Origin: Rhodopseudomonas rhenobacensis
GTDB taxonomy: Bacteria; Pseudomonadota; Alphaproteobacteria; Rhizobiales; Xanthobacteraceae
DNA length: 64,000 nt
Assembly (NCBI RefSeq): GCF_014203125.1
Contig: NZ_JACHIH010000031.1
Location: 1-64,000, forward strand
Reading direction: 5' to 3'
The notes below the pieces were generated by a model, which saw nothing but the letters and a program-made list of their open reading frames with translations, was not told the origin of the DNA and did not search any database. Shown here piece after piece: positions 18,073 to 27,006 of the stretch; position 1 is the stretch's first letter, and every line of letters starts with the position of its first letter. A program made the position numbers and the translations under genes.

Positions 18073-19793
18073 CAGGAGTCACTGTCGGAGTTCAGGAGGG
18101 CGGTCAGATAGTCCAGCATCGAATTCGCCGACTGGATGGCGGACTGATAGTTGGCGTATCTGAGCTTCAGATTGGCTTCGTAAGTGGCGGCCGCGGAATT
18201 GATGGTATCGGCCCGTTGCTGCAAGGTGTCGTCCTGGGTTTTCAGATTGGTGATCAGAACCTGCAGCGAGCCGGTGCTGGTGTTGGAGACATCCTTCGCC
18301 AGCGAATAGATCTGCGCCGCGATTCCGGATGTCGATGTGACCGTGATCGACTGCGACGTCGACCCCCGGTAGTTGAAGGCCATGCCGGCATAGATCGAGC
18401 CCGACGCCCCGACGATGGTGTCGCCGTTGATCGTAAACAACGAACTGTCGCCGCCGACCGACGCCGAGGTCAGATTGCCGCTGGCATCGACCGCCAGATC
18501 GATGGTGAAAGAGCCCGGCGGCGAGCTGCTGGTGTTGATCACCGACAGGCTGCTCGACGAGGTCTGCACCGTCGTCGCCAACAGGTCGATCACGCCGTCG
18601 AGATCGCTGCTGAGCGTGGCTTCCAGCACGCTGGAATCGAATTCCAAATTGTTGGTCTCGTCGAACGACAGTCCGAGATCTGCGATCGACAGCCCGCCGA
18701 TCGAGCTGTTCAGCGCGGCGGCCACCTGCGACATGATATCCCGCATCGTCGAGTCGCCGAACAGCACCGCATCCTCGTCAGCCGTCCCGCTCGAGGTGAC
18801 GGTCTGCTGACTATAGACGTAGTCGCGGAACGAGTTGTAAGCGGTGACCAGAGCGTCGACCGCATCGACGATCGAGTCGGCGTCGGTCTCGACGTCGAAG
18901 GAGATCGACGAGCCGCTCGGCGTGGTTTGCAGCAGGCTGAACGTCACCCCGGTCAGCACGTCGCTGATGTCGTTGCTGTCGCGGGTCAGTTCGACGCCGT
19001 CGAGGGTGAAGATCGCGGCCCGCGCGGTTTGCAGCACGTCGGCGAAATCGCCCGAGCTGTCGGTGACGCCGAGCCCGTTCATCACGTCGTCGCCACTGAC
19101 GTTGGCGGTGACGATATCGGCGTTATCGACGCTGGCGGTCAACACCAGTTCGTAACTGCTGCTGGACACCTGGATGATCGAGGCCTGCACGTTGGTGGTC
19201 TTGGTCTGGGCATTGATCGAGGACACCAGGTCCTCGAGCGACATGTCGCTGCTGACCTCGATATCGACGCTGCTGCCGCCCGACACTCCGAGCGAGAACG
19301 TACCGTCGTAGCCGAGCTCCGCGGTCTTGTCGGTCACCGTCGTTCCGATCACGCTATGCGCGGTCGCGATCTGGCTGATCGTCAGCGTGTGGTCGCCGGT
19401 CGCGGCGGCGTCGCTGATCGACATCGACAGCGCCGAGCTGGCGCTGACGTCGCCGGTCGAGCTGATGGTGGCGGCGCGGACCGCGAACGCGCTGCCCGAC
19501 AGTGAATTGATGATCGAACTGCTGAGCGACTTGGCGCTGGTGGCTATGTCGTCGAGCAGCGATTGCAGGTCTTCGTAGGCCGCAATCTTGGTTTGGTTGG
19601 CGGTGATCTTGGTTTCGATGCTGGTGGCCTGCGCGGTCTTGGCGGCGACCTGCGACTCGATCAACGTATCCCAGTTGATGCTGGTGGAATTCGTCGTTCC
19701 CGTGGTGGTGACGTTCGCCGAGCTGCTGGTGCTGGCGGCGCTGGTGCTGGCGGTCGTTGCGGTACTGCTGCTGGTGCTGCTGACGGACGTCAT
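18072..19793 (-). CDS. fliD: Flagellar filament cap protein FliD
   Basis: 573 aa. Extreme Ser/Thr-rich first 35 residues, then the FliD N-terminal block (INWDTLIESQVAAKTAQATS) and a C-terminal DDTLQQRADTINSAAATYEANLKLRYANYQ region typical of the cap protein. It promotes addition of flagellin at the filament tip. Start has GGAG. Lies between fliC and fliS; a long stem-loop separates it from fliC. Confidence 0.92.
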   Translation of the reverse strand: MTSVSSTSSSTATTASTSAASTSSSANVTTTGTTNSTSINWDTLIESQVAAKTAQATSIETKITANQTKIAAYEDLQSLLDDIATSAKSLSSSIINSLSGSAFAVRAATISSTGDVSASSALSMSISDAAATGDHTLTISQIATAHSVIGTTVTDKTAELGYDGTFSLGVSGGSSVDIEVSSDMSLEDLVSSINAQTKTTNVQASIIQVSSSSYELVLTASVDNADIVTANVSGDDVMNGLGVTDSSGDFADVLQTARAAIFTLDGVELTRDSNDISDVLTGVTFSLLQTTPSGSSISFDVETDADSIVDAVDALVTAYNSFRDYVYSQQTVTSSGTADEDAVLFGDSTMRDIMSQVAAALNSSIGGLSIADLGLSFDETNNLEFDSSVLEATLSSDLDGVIDLLATTVQTSSSSLSVINTSSSPPGSFTIDLAVDASGNLTSASVGGDSSLFTINGDTIVGASGSIYAGMAFNYRGSTSQSITVTSTSGIAAQIYSLAKDVSNTSTGSLQVLITNLKTQDDTLQQRADTINSAAATYEANLKLRYANYQSAIQSANSMLDYLTALLNSDSDS

Positions 19794-19811
19794 GAGGTGC
19801 TCCGGTCACGG

Positions 19812-19845
19812 GGCGGTGGGCCGGCGCTCGGTCCGGCCCACCGCC
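19812..19845 (-). terminator. Strong stem-loop between fliC and fliD (terminator or attenuator)
   Basis: GGCGGTGGGCCGG (19812-19824) and CCGGCCCACCGCC (19833-19845) are perfect 13-bp inverted arms around an 8-base loop. No U-tract follows. Placed just after the flagellin gene, it could stop most transcripts or protect the fliC mRNA end, keeping flagellin far above the cap protein. Confidence 0.55.
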
Positions 19846-19863
19846 AATCCAGGCAACGCGCGT

Positions 19864-20682
19864 TTAGCCGAGCAGCTTCAAGAGATACTGCGGCATCTGG
19901 TTGGCCGCGGATTCCGCCGACACCGCGGCCTGCACCTTGACCTCGGAGGCCGACAGTTTGGCCTGTTCGGAGGCGATGTCGACGTCGGTGATCGCCGAGT
20001 TGGCGGCTTCGAGATTTTCGGTCTGGGTGGAGATCGAATCGGCGCTGAAGTTGAACCGGGATTCCAGCGCGCCGATGTCGGCGCGGGCGCCGGAGACGGT
20101 GTCGATCGCCGCGTCGATCGTCGTCAGCATGGTGGTCGCATCGGCCTGGGTGCCGATCGTCGAGGTCGCCGAGAAGCCGAGACTGGTCGAGGTCAGGTTC
20201 GCCAGCGACATCGTAATGGTGTCGGTCGAATCGGTGCCGACCATGATCTTGGTATCGGTGAAGTCGCCGTTCAGCAGGCTGGTGCTGCTGTAGCGGGTGC
20301 CGCTGGCGATGCTGTCGATTTCTTCGACCAACTGGGTGAATTCCGAGTCGATATAGGCGCGGCTGTCGTCGGTCACGGTGCCGGACGACGACTGCGTCGC
20401 CAGCGATTTCATGCGCGCCAGGATGTCGCTGATGTTCGAAGCGCCGCCGTCGGCGGTCTGCAGGATCGAGCTCGCCTGCGAGGCGTTGGTCGCGGCCTGC
20501 TGCAGCGTGGTGATGTCGGACGAAATGCGCGTCGAGATCGCGAGCCCGGCGGCGTCGTCGGAAGCCTTGTTGATCTTCGATCCGCTGGACAGTTTCGCCA
20601 ACGAACTCGACTCCTGCGCCGAGTTGACGTTCAGATAGCGAACCGCGGTGTTGGCTGCGGTGTTGGTGGAAATGACGGGCAT
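19864..20682 (-). CDS. fliC: Flagellin
   Basis: 272 aa. Conserved D0/D1 ends: MPVISTNTAANTAVRYLNVN and SSGSKINKASDDAAGLAIS at the N-terminus, SANQMPQYLLKLLG at the C-terminus. The short length means the variable surface domains D2/D3 are nearly absent, giving a minimal filament subunit. Strong AAGGAG ribosome site. One flagellin only in this window. Its neighbours fliD, fliS and flgK/L form the late flagellar set. Confidence 0.95.
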   Translation of the reverse strand: MPVISTNTAANTAVRYLNVNSAQESSSLAKLSSGSKINKASDDAAGLAISTRISSDITTLQQAATNASQASSILQTADGGASNISDILARMKSLATQSSSGTVTDDSRAYIDSEFTQLVEEIDSIASGTRYSSTSLLNGDFTDTKIMVGTDSTDTITMSLANLTSTSLGFSATSTIGTQADATTMLTTIDAAIDTVSGARADIGALESRFNFSADSISTQTENLEAANSAITDVDIASEQAKLSASEVKVQAAVSAESAANQMPQYLLKLLG

Positions 20683-20821
20683 ATGCTTGCTCCTTCGGAT
20701 GATGCGGCGACGTCGGCCGCGGGGGCGGAATCCCGGACGCAGGCCAGCCCCCGTCCGCTGCGTAGAACGGATCGGCCGGTCGAAATCAGGCGGGCTATTA
20801 CTGCGCGGCGCGGTGACGTGG

Positions 20822-21505
20822 TTAGCAGTCGGTAAACACGTGACGGATATCGCGCTCGTGCCGGCGCAGCAACTCGCGCAGCTGCTGACGACCGCGCTTC
20901 AGCAGCGACTCCACCGCCGCCACCGTGGTCTCCATCACCTCGGCGATCTCGCCGTTGCTCATGTTCTCGTGATAGGAGAAAATCACCGCGATGCGCTGCT
21001 GCTCGGGCAGCCGCCGCATCGCGTCTTCCAATAGATGCGTGACCTCGTCGCGCTGCATGGTGCTGACGACGTCCGGCCGGGCATCCGCGGGCTCCGGCAC
21101 CGCGTCAACATTGTCGGTGCGCGGCTGGCGGTGCAGATCGATGCAGCGGTTGGTGACGACGCGATACAGCCAGGTCGAGAATTTGGCGCGGCCATGCTGC
21201 CATTGCCCGCGATGCGTCCACACCTTGAGCATGGTGTCCTGCACCACGTCCTCGGCGTCGGCGCGATTGCCGACGATGCGAAGCGCCACGCCGAACGCGC
21301 GATCGATGTGGCGCTCGACCAGCAGCCGGAACGCGGCCTCGTCGTTTTCGGCGAGCCGGTTGAGAAGCTGTTCGTCCTCGTCCAACACAGGCTGCGGCGC
21401 GTCCTGCTCGCAACCGAGGAGCGGCGCCGTTGCGACCGTCGTCGACGTCGCAATCACCGCCGGCGCGACTTCAACCGAAGCCCTGATATCGAGCGCGACC
21501 GCCAT
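20822..21505 (-). CDS. ECF-type RNA polymerase sigma factor
   Basis: 227 aa from the ATG at 21505 with GGGAG 6 nt upstream (a GTG at 21508 is the alternative). Sigma region 2 (AFRLLVERHIDRAFGVALRIVGNRADAEDVVQDTMLKVW) and region 4 (LPEQQRIAVIFSYHENMSNGEIAEVMETTVAAVESLLKRGRQQLRELL) are both present; region 3 is missing, as in ECF sigmas. No anti-sigma gene is adjacent on either side, which is unusual. Its location upstream of fliC suggests but does not prove a motility link. Confidence 0.92.
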   Translation of the reverse strand: MAVALDIRASVEVAPAVIATSTTVATAPLLGCEQDAPQPVLDEDEQLLNRLAENDEAAFRLLVERHIDRAFGVALRIVGNRADAEDVVQDTMLKVWTHRGQWQHGRAKFSTWLYRVVTNRCIDLHRQPRTDNVDAVPEPADARPDVVSTMQRDEVTHLLEDAMRRLPEQQRIAVIFSYHENMSNGEIAEVMETTVAAVESLLKRGRQQLRELLRRHERDIRHVFTDC

Positions 21506-22091
21506 CACTATCTCCCGACCCGCTGCGCCGACGAACGCGTGGTTCGAGCGGCTTCGAAGTGTTGAACGCGCGGCCGGGAAAAACCTGGCGGAGATTTTTC
21601 GATTATTTTACAGTGACTTACGGGCAAAAACTGCCGGTCTGGCGGCAAATTTTGCCGGCCTTCGGCGGGCGCTTTGCGGCTGCGCGCGAGCGTCCGCGCG
21701 CGGCGCATCGATCGCCGCAAGCGCGCGCACCCGCCCGCGCGGAATCGACAAAACGCCCTGTCAGCGCGGCGATCCCGCGACATCCCGCGCTTGCCGCACT
21801 GTCCGCTCGATGATTGCGACGGCGTGATCATCACGCGCACTCCACCCGGCAAGAATTTCCGAATCACCCTCCGATGCTATCGGTTTTTACGAAGCGTGAG
21901 ACCATGCGCCGCTGCTGTTGACGGCGCGAAACCGCTGCTACGCGCGTATTTGCGACGGCTGCTCTGCGCGGAATGAGGGCTCGGCAACATCCCGACACGT
22001 TCCGAACCATCGCGACCGCCGTTGAAATATCGCGACATGTAGTTGGCGCGAGATTGCGGCCGCCTGAATTCGGCGCGGCGACCGTATCAGC
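21506..22091. other. Non-coding divergent region
   Basis: About 590 bases between the ECF sigma gene (minus) and the glycosyltransferase-like gene (plus). It has an AT-rich patch near 21590-21650 that includes the short palindrome GGCAAATTTTGCC and is the likely promoter area of the sigma gene. A minus ORF at 21508-21867 has no ribosome site and a random-looking Arg-rich composition; I do not consider it a gene. Confidence 0.5.
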
Positions 22092-23444
22092 ATGATCAGT
22101 CCGATAGGTCGCAGCCGCATGAACGTCGCCGACGAGATCCAGATTGCCCCTCGCCTTGCGTCGCCGACGCTGGGTCACGCGCAGCGCCAGCGCGTCGCCG
22201 CGCTCGTCGCGCAATATCGCGACGCCGTTGTGTGGGACGGCTGCAGCGCGGCGGCGCCGGGCGTCGCGGTGATCGTACTCGACCCCGCCTCTCCCGCGCG
22301 GCTCGCGACGCTGGTCGGCTCGCTCGACCAGGATGCGATCGTCATCCTGCCGTTCGGCGAGCACCCGGCGTTCGACACGTTGAAATCCAAACTGGTGATC
22401 CACGGCACGATCGGCGCCGAAGCCGCCGCCGCGCCGCATCAGCTCTGGTGGGGCGGCGTCGCGCCGCTGTCGGTTCGGACCGGGATGTACAGCAAGGCCG
22501 GGACGTTGTTTCTGTCGTCGTATCGCAGCGGCAGCATCGCCGAGCCGCAGCTGATGCGCTTCCGCAGCTACGTCGACCTCAGCGGGCTGGACTGCGTGAT
22601 CGAGCGGTTGCCCGACGAGCATCGCTCGCGCGGCACCGCGAAGATCGACTTCATCTTGCGGCAATTGGAGACTGCGCAGCGGCCGGTGTTCTGGCTCGAT
22701 CCGGCTGCCGAGATCCGCCGCCATCCGGTGTTGCCGCAATCGCTGGGCTGCGACGTCGCGCTGCATCGGCGTCGCGGCGGCGACATCGACCCGGCCGCGC
22801 TGTTCTTTCGTCCGACCGCACCGGCCCGCGCCTTGCTGCAGGCTTGGCGCGACCTCGCCCTCGGCTATCCCGATCTTCCCGAGGCCTTCCTGCTCGATCA
22901 GGCGCTGATCCTCACCGCGGCGCAGCGCGAGATCGAAGTCGCGTGGCTGCCGGAGGATTACTGCCAGAGCGACCCGGCGCTGCGCGACAGCTCGACGATT
23001 ACGATCGACCGCGGCGGGTTCGCGCGCGGCCGCGACCAGCTCCCGACCCGCCATCTGCTCGCCGCCCGCCGGTTCGGCCGCCCGCAGGCGCCGGAGCCGC
23101 ATTTGATCATGAAGGGTATCGACGGCGCGCGCGGCGCGATCACCGTCGCGCTGCGCCACGTGCTCGGCCGCGACGCGGCGCAGCTGCCCGGCGCGGTAGA
23201 GGCCATCGCCGAGGCCTTCGCGGCGGACTGCGGCGGCTTCTCCAAGCTGGAACTGGTGCTGTGCAGTTGGGATGAGGATATCGAGGCGGTGATGCAGATC
23301 GAGGACAACGGCTGGGTGCTGGTCTGCGAGCCGGCGGAGCGGCTGCGCCCGGACGCCTTCAGGACCCTCGAACTCGGCCGGCTGACGATGCGAAGCAGCC
23401 TCGGACCGCAGCGCTGGGAGGCGCCGGCCATCGCGCCGGTGTGA
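22092..23444 (+). CDS. Putative glycosyltransferase-like protein
   Basis: 450 aa (440 if started at the ATG at 22119). Not firmly recognised. The middle (RSYVDLSGLDCVIERLPDEHRSRGTAKIDFIL, PVFWLDPAAEIRRHP, AALFFRPTAPARALLQAWRDLA) follows the order of nucleotide-diphospho-sugar transferase folds, with WLDPAAE in the place of the DXD metal motif and AFLLDQALI as the later Asp-Gln helix. No signal peptide or membrane segment. It lies beside the flagellin cluster, so filament glycosylation is conceivable, but it may equally belong with the biosynthetic genes downstream. Confidence 0.5.
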   Translation: MISPIGRSRMNVADEIQIAPRLASPTLGHAQRQRVAALVAQYRDAVVWDGCSAAAPGVAVIVLDPASPARLATLVGSLDQDAIVILPFGEHPAFDTLKSKLVIHGTIGAEAAAAPHQLWWGGVAPLSVRTGMYSKAGTLFLSSYRSGSIAEPQLMRFRSYVDLSGLDCVIERLPDEHRSRGTAKIDFILRQLETAQRPVFWLDPAAEIRRHPVLPQSLGCDVALHRRRGGDIDPAALFFRPTAPARALLQAWRDLALGYPDLPEAFLLDQALILTAAQREIEVAWLPEDYCQSDPALRDSSTITIDRGGFARGRDQLPTRHLLAARRFGRPQAPEPHLIMKGIDGARGAITVALRHVLGRDAAQLPGAVEAIAEAFAADCGGFSKLELVLCSWDEDIEAVMQIEDNGWVLVCEPAERLRPDAFRTLELGRLTMRSSLGPQRWEAPAIAPV

Positions 23445-23601
23445 GCCGTTACCGTGCAGAGCAGCGGTTGACGGCGAAGCCTGATCCGGTCTGATCCGCC
23501 GCGGCGCTGCTGCGGCGCAAGAAACTCCCGATCGCCGTTATCCAACGCCGCGAGGCTGCCTTTCGCGAGGAACCTATGATGTCGGCCTGGGTTAGGCGGT
23601 C

Positions 23602-24570
23602 ATGGCTTTTTCGAGTTCTCAGCACACGTTCGAGATCGACGCCCCACAGCAGGTGGAGGGCGCGTTGCTGGCCCATCTCAGCCGGCATGGCTACGCGTTC
23701 ACGACGATCACGCCGTCGTCGCATCAGCGCGTGTTGCGGCGGTCGGACATCGCTCGTGATCTGCGCGACGTGTTCGGCTGGAACAAGCCGTTCGAAGCTT
23801 CTCTGTTGCCCGGCGCGCTGTTCGACGCGCTTCACGCGGCCGGCCTGCTGGCCGCCGAGGGTCTGCTTTGGAAAAGCCGGGTGCGGGTGTCCAGCCTGCA
23901 GGGCGATCTGTTCCTGCATTCCGGGTTTCCCACCGTCGATGCCGATTCCGTGTTCTTCGGCCCGGATACTTATCGCTTCGCGCGCGTTGTCCGCGACCAT
24001 CTGCAAAGCCGCGGCGGGCCGATCGAACGCGCCGTCGATATCGGGGCTGGCTCCGGCGTCGGCGGAATCGTCTTGGCGCGAAATGCCGACTGCCGAGACG
24101 TGGTGTTGGTCGATATCAACGATCGGGCGCTGGACTACGCCCGCACCAATGTCGGTTTCGCGGGTCTTAACAACATTGCGACGCGCAAGAGCAATCTGCT
24201 CGATGACGTCGACGGCACGTTCGACCTCATCATCGCCAATCCGCCGTATCTCAACGACGCGCTCGGCCGCACCTATCGCCACGGCGGCGGTGAGTTCGGC
24301 GGTTCGCTGTCGCTCGCTATAGCCCGCTGCGCGATCTCGCGTTTGGCGCCGGGCGGCTCGCTGCTGCTCTACACCGGCGCCGCCATCGTGCAGGGCGCCG
24401 ATCCGCTGAGGGACGCGATCGCCGAGGTGCTGGCGCCCTCCGATCTGGCCTGGAGCTACGACGAGCTCGATCCCGACGTGTTCGGAGAAGAATTGGAAAC
24501 CGACGCCTATAGCAAAGCGGATCGCATCGCGGCCGTTGTATTGACCGCTCAGCGGCCTGGAGGACGATAA
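23602..24570 (+). CDS. SAM-dependent methyltransferase (NPPY type)
   Basis: 322 aa, with AGGCGG before the ATG. Class I methyltransferase: motif I VDIGAGSGVGGIVLA, acidic VLVDINDRALDYA, and the NPPY motif in LIIANPPYLND, which marks enzymes that methylate an amide or amino nitrogen (the HemK/PrmC and N6-adenine group). About 120 N-terminal residues form a separate helical domain. The stop overlaps the next start (TAATG). It begins a three-gene cassette, so the substrate is probably a small molecule or peptide rather than a release factor (inference). Confidence 0.85.
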   Translation: MAFSSSQHTFEIDAPQQVEGALLAHLSRHGYAFTTITPSSHQRVLRRSDIARDLRDVFGWNKPFEASLLPGALFDALHAAGLLAAEGLLWKSRVRVSSLQGDLFLHSGFPTVDADSVFFGPDTYRFARVVRDHLQSRGGPIERAVDIGAGSGVGGIVLARNADCRDVVLVDINDRALDYARTNVGFAGLNNIATRKSNLLDDVDGTFDLIIANPPYLNDALGRTYRHGGGEFGGSLSLAIARCAISRLAPGGSLLLYTGAAIVQGADPLRDAIAEVLAPSDLAWSYDELDPDVFGEELETDAYSKADRIAAVVLTAQRPGGR

Positions 24571-25454
24571 TGTTGGATCGCGTACAGACACAGCAAGTCA
24601 CCGATCCCGGGCGCGAGCTGCAATTACGGCTGTGCGACTTGAACAACCTGCGCCTCAGCCCGACGCTGCCGCAGCCCGGCTGGCAGAAGCATGTCGCCAC
24701 CATCGCCGAACTCAGCCTCGAAGAAGGCGAGTTTTTGGAGCGCGCCCGCGCCGCGGTGGCCGAGCAGGCCGCCGCCGCGCCGACCGATCCCGACGGCTTC
24801 ATCGCCTGGTTTGAACAGCTCAAGCATAGCGGCCCGGGACAAGGCGACCCGTTGTTCGACTGGCTGCAGCATCGCGCCTCGATGCAGGAGATGAAGTGGT
24901 TTCTCACCCAGGAGGTCGCGGGCGAAGCCGGCTTCGACGATCTCACCGCGCTGACCCAGGTGAAATTGCCGGTGCGGCCGAAACTCGAACTGGCGCGCAA
25001 CTACTGGGACGAAATGGGCCGCGGCAATCCGAAGGCGATGCACGGCCCGCTGCTGGAATCGCTGGCGGAGTTTCTCGAACTCAGGCCCAGCGTCGAGGGC
25101 ACCGTGACCGAAGCGCTGACGCTCGGCAACACCATGGCCGGGCTCGCCGCCAACCGCCGCTATGCGTATCAGTCGGTCGGCGCCTTGGGCGTGATCGAGA
25201 TGACCGCGCCCGGCCGCTCGGCGGCGACCTCGGCGGGCCTTAAGCGCCTCGGCGTGCGGGCGCGCAACCGGCACTACTTCGCGCTGCATGCCATCCTCGA
25301 CGTCAAGCATTCGCTGGCTTGGAATGCCGAGGCGATCCGGCCGCTGGTGGAGTCCGATCGGCGGATCGCCACCGCGATCGCCGAAGGCGCGTTGATGCGG
25401 CTCAGCTGCGGCGCCGCCTGCTTCCGCCGTTATCGAAGCGAATTGGGCCTCTGA
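24570..25454 (+). CDS. Haem-oxygenase-like di-iron oxidase family protein
   Basis: 294 aa, all-helical. Candidate metal ligands typical of the iron-containing haem-oxygenase-like (HDO) family are present: Glu115/Glu119 (QEVAGE), His158 (KAMHGP), Glu210 (GVIEM), and the C-terminal H240-AILD244-VKH247 helix. Members oxidise, N-hydroxylate or cleave amino-acid-derived substrates; TenA/PqqC-type enzymes share the fold but not this ligand set. One-base overlaps with both neighbours (TAATG, TGATG) indicate obligate co-expression with the methyltransferase and ATP-grasp gene. Confidence 0.75.
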   Translation: MLDRVQTQQVTDPGRELQLRLCDLNNLRLSPTLPQPGWQKHVATIAELSLEEGEFLERARAAVAEQAAAAPTDPDGFIAWFEQLKHSGPGQGDPLFDWLQHRASMQEMKWFLTQEVAGEAGFDDLTALTQVKLPVRPKLELARNYWDEMGRGNPKAMHGPLLESLAEFLELRPSVEGTVTEALTLGNTMAGLAANRRYAYQSVGALGVIEMTAPGRSAATSAGLKRLGVRARNRHYFALHAILDVKHSLAWNAEAIRPLVESDRRIATAIAEGALMRLSCGAACFRRYRSELGL

Positions 25455-26824
25455 TGCGCTTCCTCGGCATCGGAGATACTTGCGACCTCGGCGCATTGTA
25501 TCAACGACTGCTGGGAGACGGCCATGAGGTCCGCGTCGCCATCGCCGACCCGATGGCGCAGGGCACGATGGCCGGGCTGGTCGAGCAAACCTCAAACTGG
25601 GAGAATGAGCTCGACTGGGTACGCGGCGCCGGCGACGACGGCATCATCCTGTTCGAGAACGTCGCGGAATCCCGCGGCCATCTGCAGGATCGATTGCGCC
25701 GCGACGGCTTCAACGTGATCGGCGGCAGCGCCTATGGCGATCGGCTGGAAAACGACCGCGCCTACGCCCAAAGCGTGCTGGCCGGGATCGGCCTGCAGAC
25801 CTGCCGGGTCAGTCAGTTCAGCGATGTCGCCGCGGCGGAGAACTTCCTCGATCGCAACCCCGGCCGCTACGTGCTGAAATTCAACGGCACCGGCTTCGGA
25901 TCGAACGAGAATTATGTCGGCCGGTTGCCCGACGGCGCCGATATCCGCGCGATGCTGCGGGCCCGAGGCAGCCTGCTCGATGACCCGACCGCGAGCTTCA
26001 TCCTGATGAGCCACGTCGACGGCGTCGAGATGGGGGTCGGCGCTTACTTCGACGGCGAGCGCTTTGTCGGCCGCGCCTGCCTCGACTGGGAGCACAAGCG
26101 CTTCTTCGCCGGCGACATCGGCGAACTGACCGGCGAGATGGGCACGGTCGCGACCTTTGACCGCTCCGACGCCTTCTTCGCGCGCACCCTGGCCCGGATG
26201 GCGCCGATGCTGCGTCAGGGCGGCTATTGCGGCTATATCAACCTCAACACCATCGTCAACGAAGAGGGCATCTGGCCCTTGGAGTTCACCTGCCGGTTCG
26301 GCTACCCCGGCTTTGCGGTGCTCAGCCCGCTGCAGCAAACCGGCTGGGCGGAGCTGTTCTCGGCGATGGTGACGCGGCGCGGCCGGGTCACCATGCGGCC
26401 GGGGTTCTCGGTCGCGATCGTATTGACCACACCGCCGTTTCCTTATGATCGCAGCGTGATCGACGAGGTCGTCGGATTGCCGGTGTGCTTCGACGGCGCG
26501 CTCAGCGCCGACGAGCAGGAGCGGCTTTATTACGGCGAAGTCGGGCTCGCCGGCGGGCAACTGGTGACCTCGGGGATCTATGGTTGGACCATGGTGGCGA
26601 CCGGCGTCGGCGCGACCATCGCGGAGGCCCAGAGCGGCGCGCTGGCGCTCGCCGGGCGGGTGATCGTGCCCAACCTGCGCTATCGCTATGACATCGGCGA
26701 CCGCGTGTTGCGCACGCAATACGCCGAGGTGGCGCGCCTCGGGCTGCTCGACGAAGCGCCGGTCCGGGTGGCCCAAAATCCTGAGAGCCTGACTCAAAAA
26801 GCGATCAATGAAATCGGGCATTGA
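25454..26824 (+). CDS. ATP-grasp ligase (PurD-like)
   Basis: 456 aa from ATG at 25454; the upstream extension to 25319 lies inside the preceding gene. Resembles phosphoribosylamine-glycine ligase: N-terminal Rossmann-like part (MRFLGIGDTCDLGALYQRLL), ATP-grasp core (YVLKFNGTGFGSNENYVG, SFILMSHVDGVEMGVGAYFDG), and the Mg-binding GYINLNTIVNEEGIWPLEFTCRFGYPG. It joins a carboxylate to an amine with ATP; the cassette context argues against true purine synthesis. No further gene follows on this strand; a REP element begins 4 bases after the stop. Confidence 0.85.
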   Translation: MRFLGIGDTCDLGALYQRLLGDGHEVRVAIADPMAQGTMAGLVEQTSNWENELDWVRGAGDDGIILFENVAESRGHLQDRLRRDGFNVIGGSAYGDRLENDRAYAQSVLAGIGLQTCRVSQFSDVAAAENFLDRNPGRYVLKFNGTGFGSNENYVGRLPDGADIRAMLRARGSLLDDPTASFILMSHVDGVEMGVGAYFDGERFVGRACLDWEHKRFFAGDIGELTGEMGTVATFDRSDAFFARTLARMAPMLRQGGYCGYINLNTIVNEEGIWPLEFTCRFGYPGFAVLSPLQQTGWAELFSAMVTRRGRVTMRPGFSVAIVLTTPPFPYDRSVIDEVVGLPVCFDGALSADEQERLYYGEVGLAGGQLVTSGIYGWTMVATGVGATIAEAQSGALALAGRVIVPNLRYRYDIGDRVLRTQYAEVARLGLLDEAPVRVAQNPESLTQKAINEIGH

Positions 26825-26827
26825 ACG

Positions 26828-26936
26828 CGTCATTGCGAGGAGCTCTTGCGACGAAGCAATCCCGGGCTACGCGCGAGGCCCCTGGATTGCGTCGCTGTTC
26901 GGGCGGCGCTGCGCGCCGCCCTCGGCTCGCAATGAC
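26828..26936. repeat. REP/MITE-like element, copy B (inverted relative to copy A)
   Basis: 109 bases beginning CGTCATTGCGAG and ending CTCGCAATGAC. The reverse complement aligns along its whole length with 17014-17123, identical over the last 30-odd bases. It follows the ATP-grasp stop by 4 bases and probably ends that transcript. Confidence 0.75.
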
Positions 26937-27006
26937 AAAAATGCCTGATTTTGCTCGCTGCTGTTTCGGTCAGACACTGCGGTGATGCCGTGAGAGTGCA
27001 CCGGCC

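Noticed and set aside
21508-21867. 119-aa minus-strand ORF upstream of the ECF sigma gene
   Set aside because: No ribosome site, Arg-rich random composition, no motif; might have been an anti-sigma factor but lacks any helical or zinc motif.
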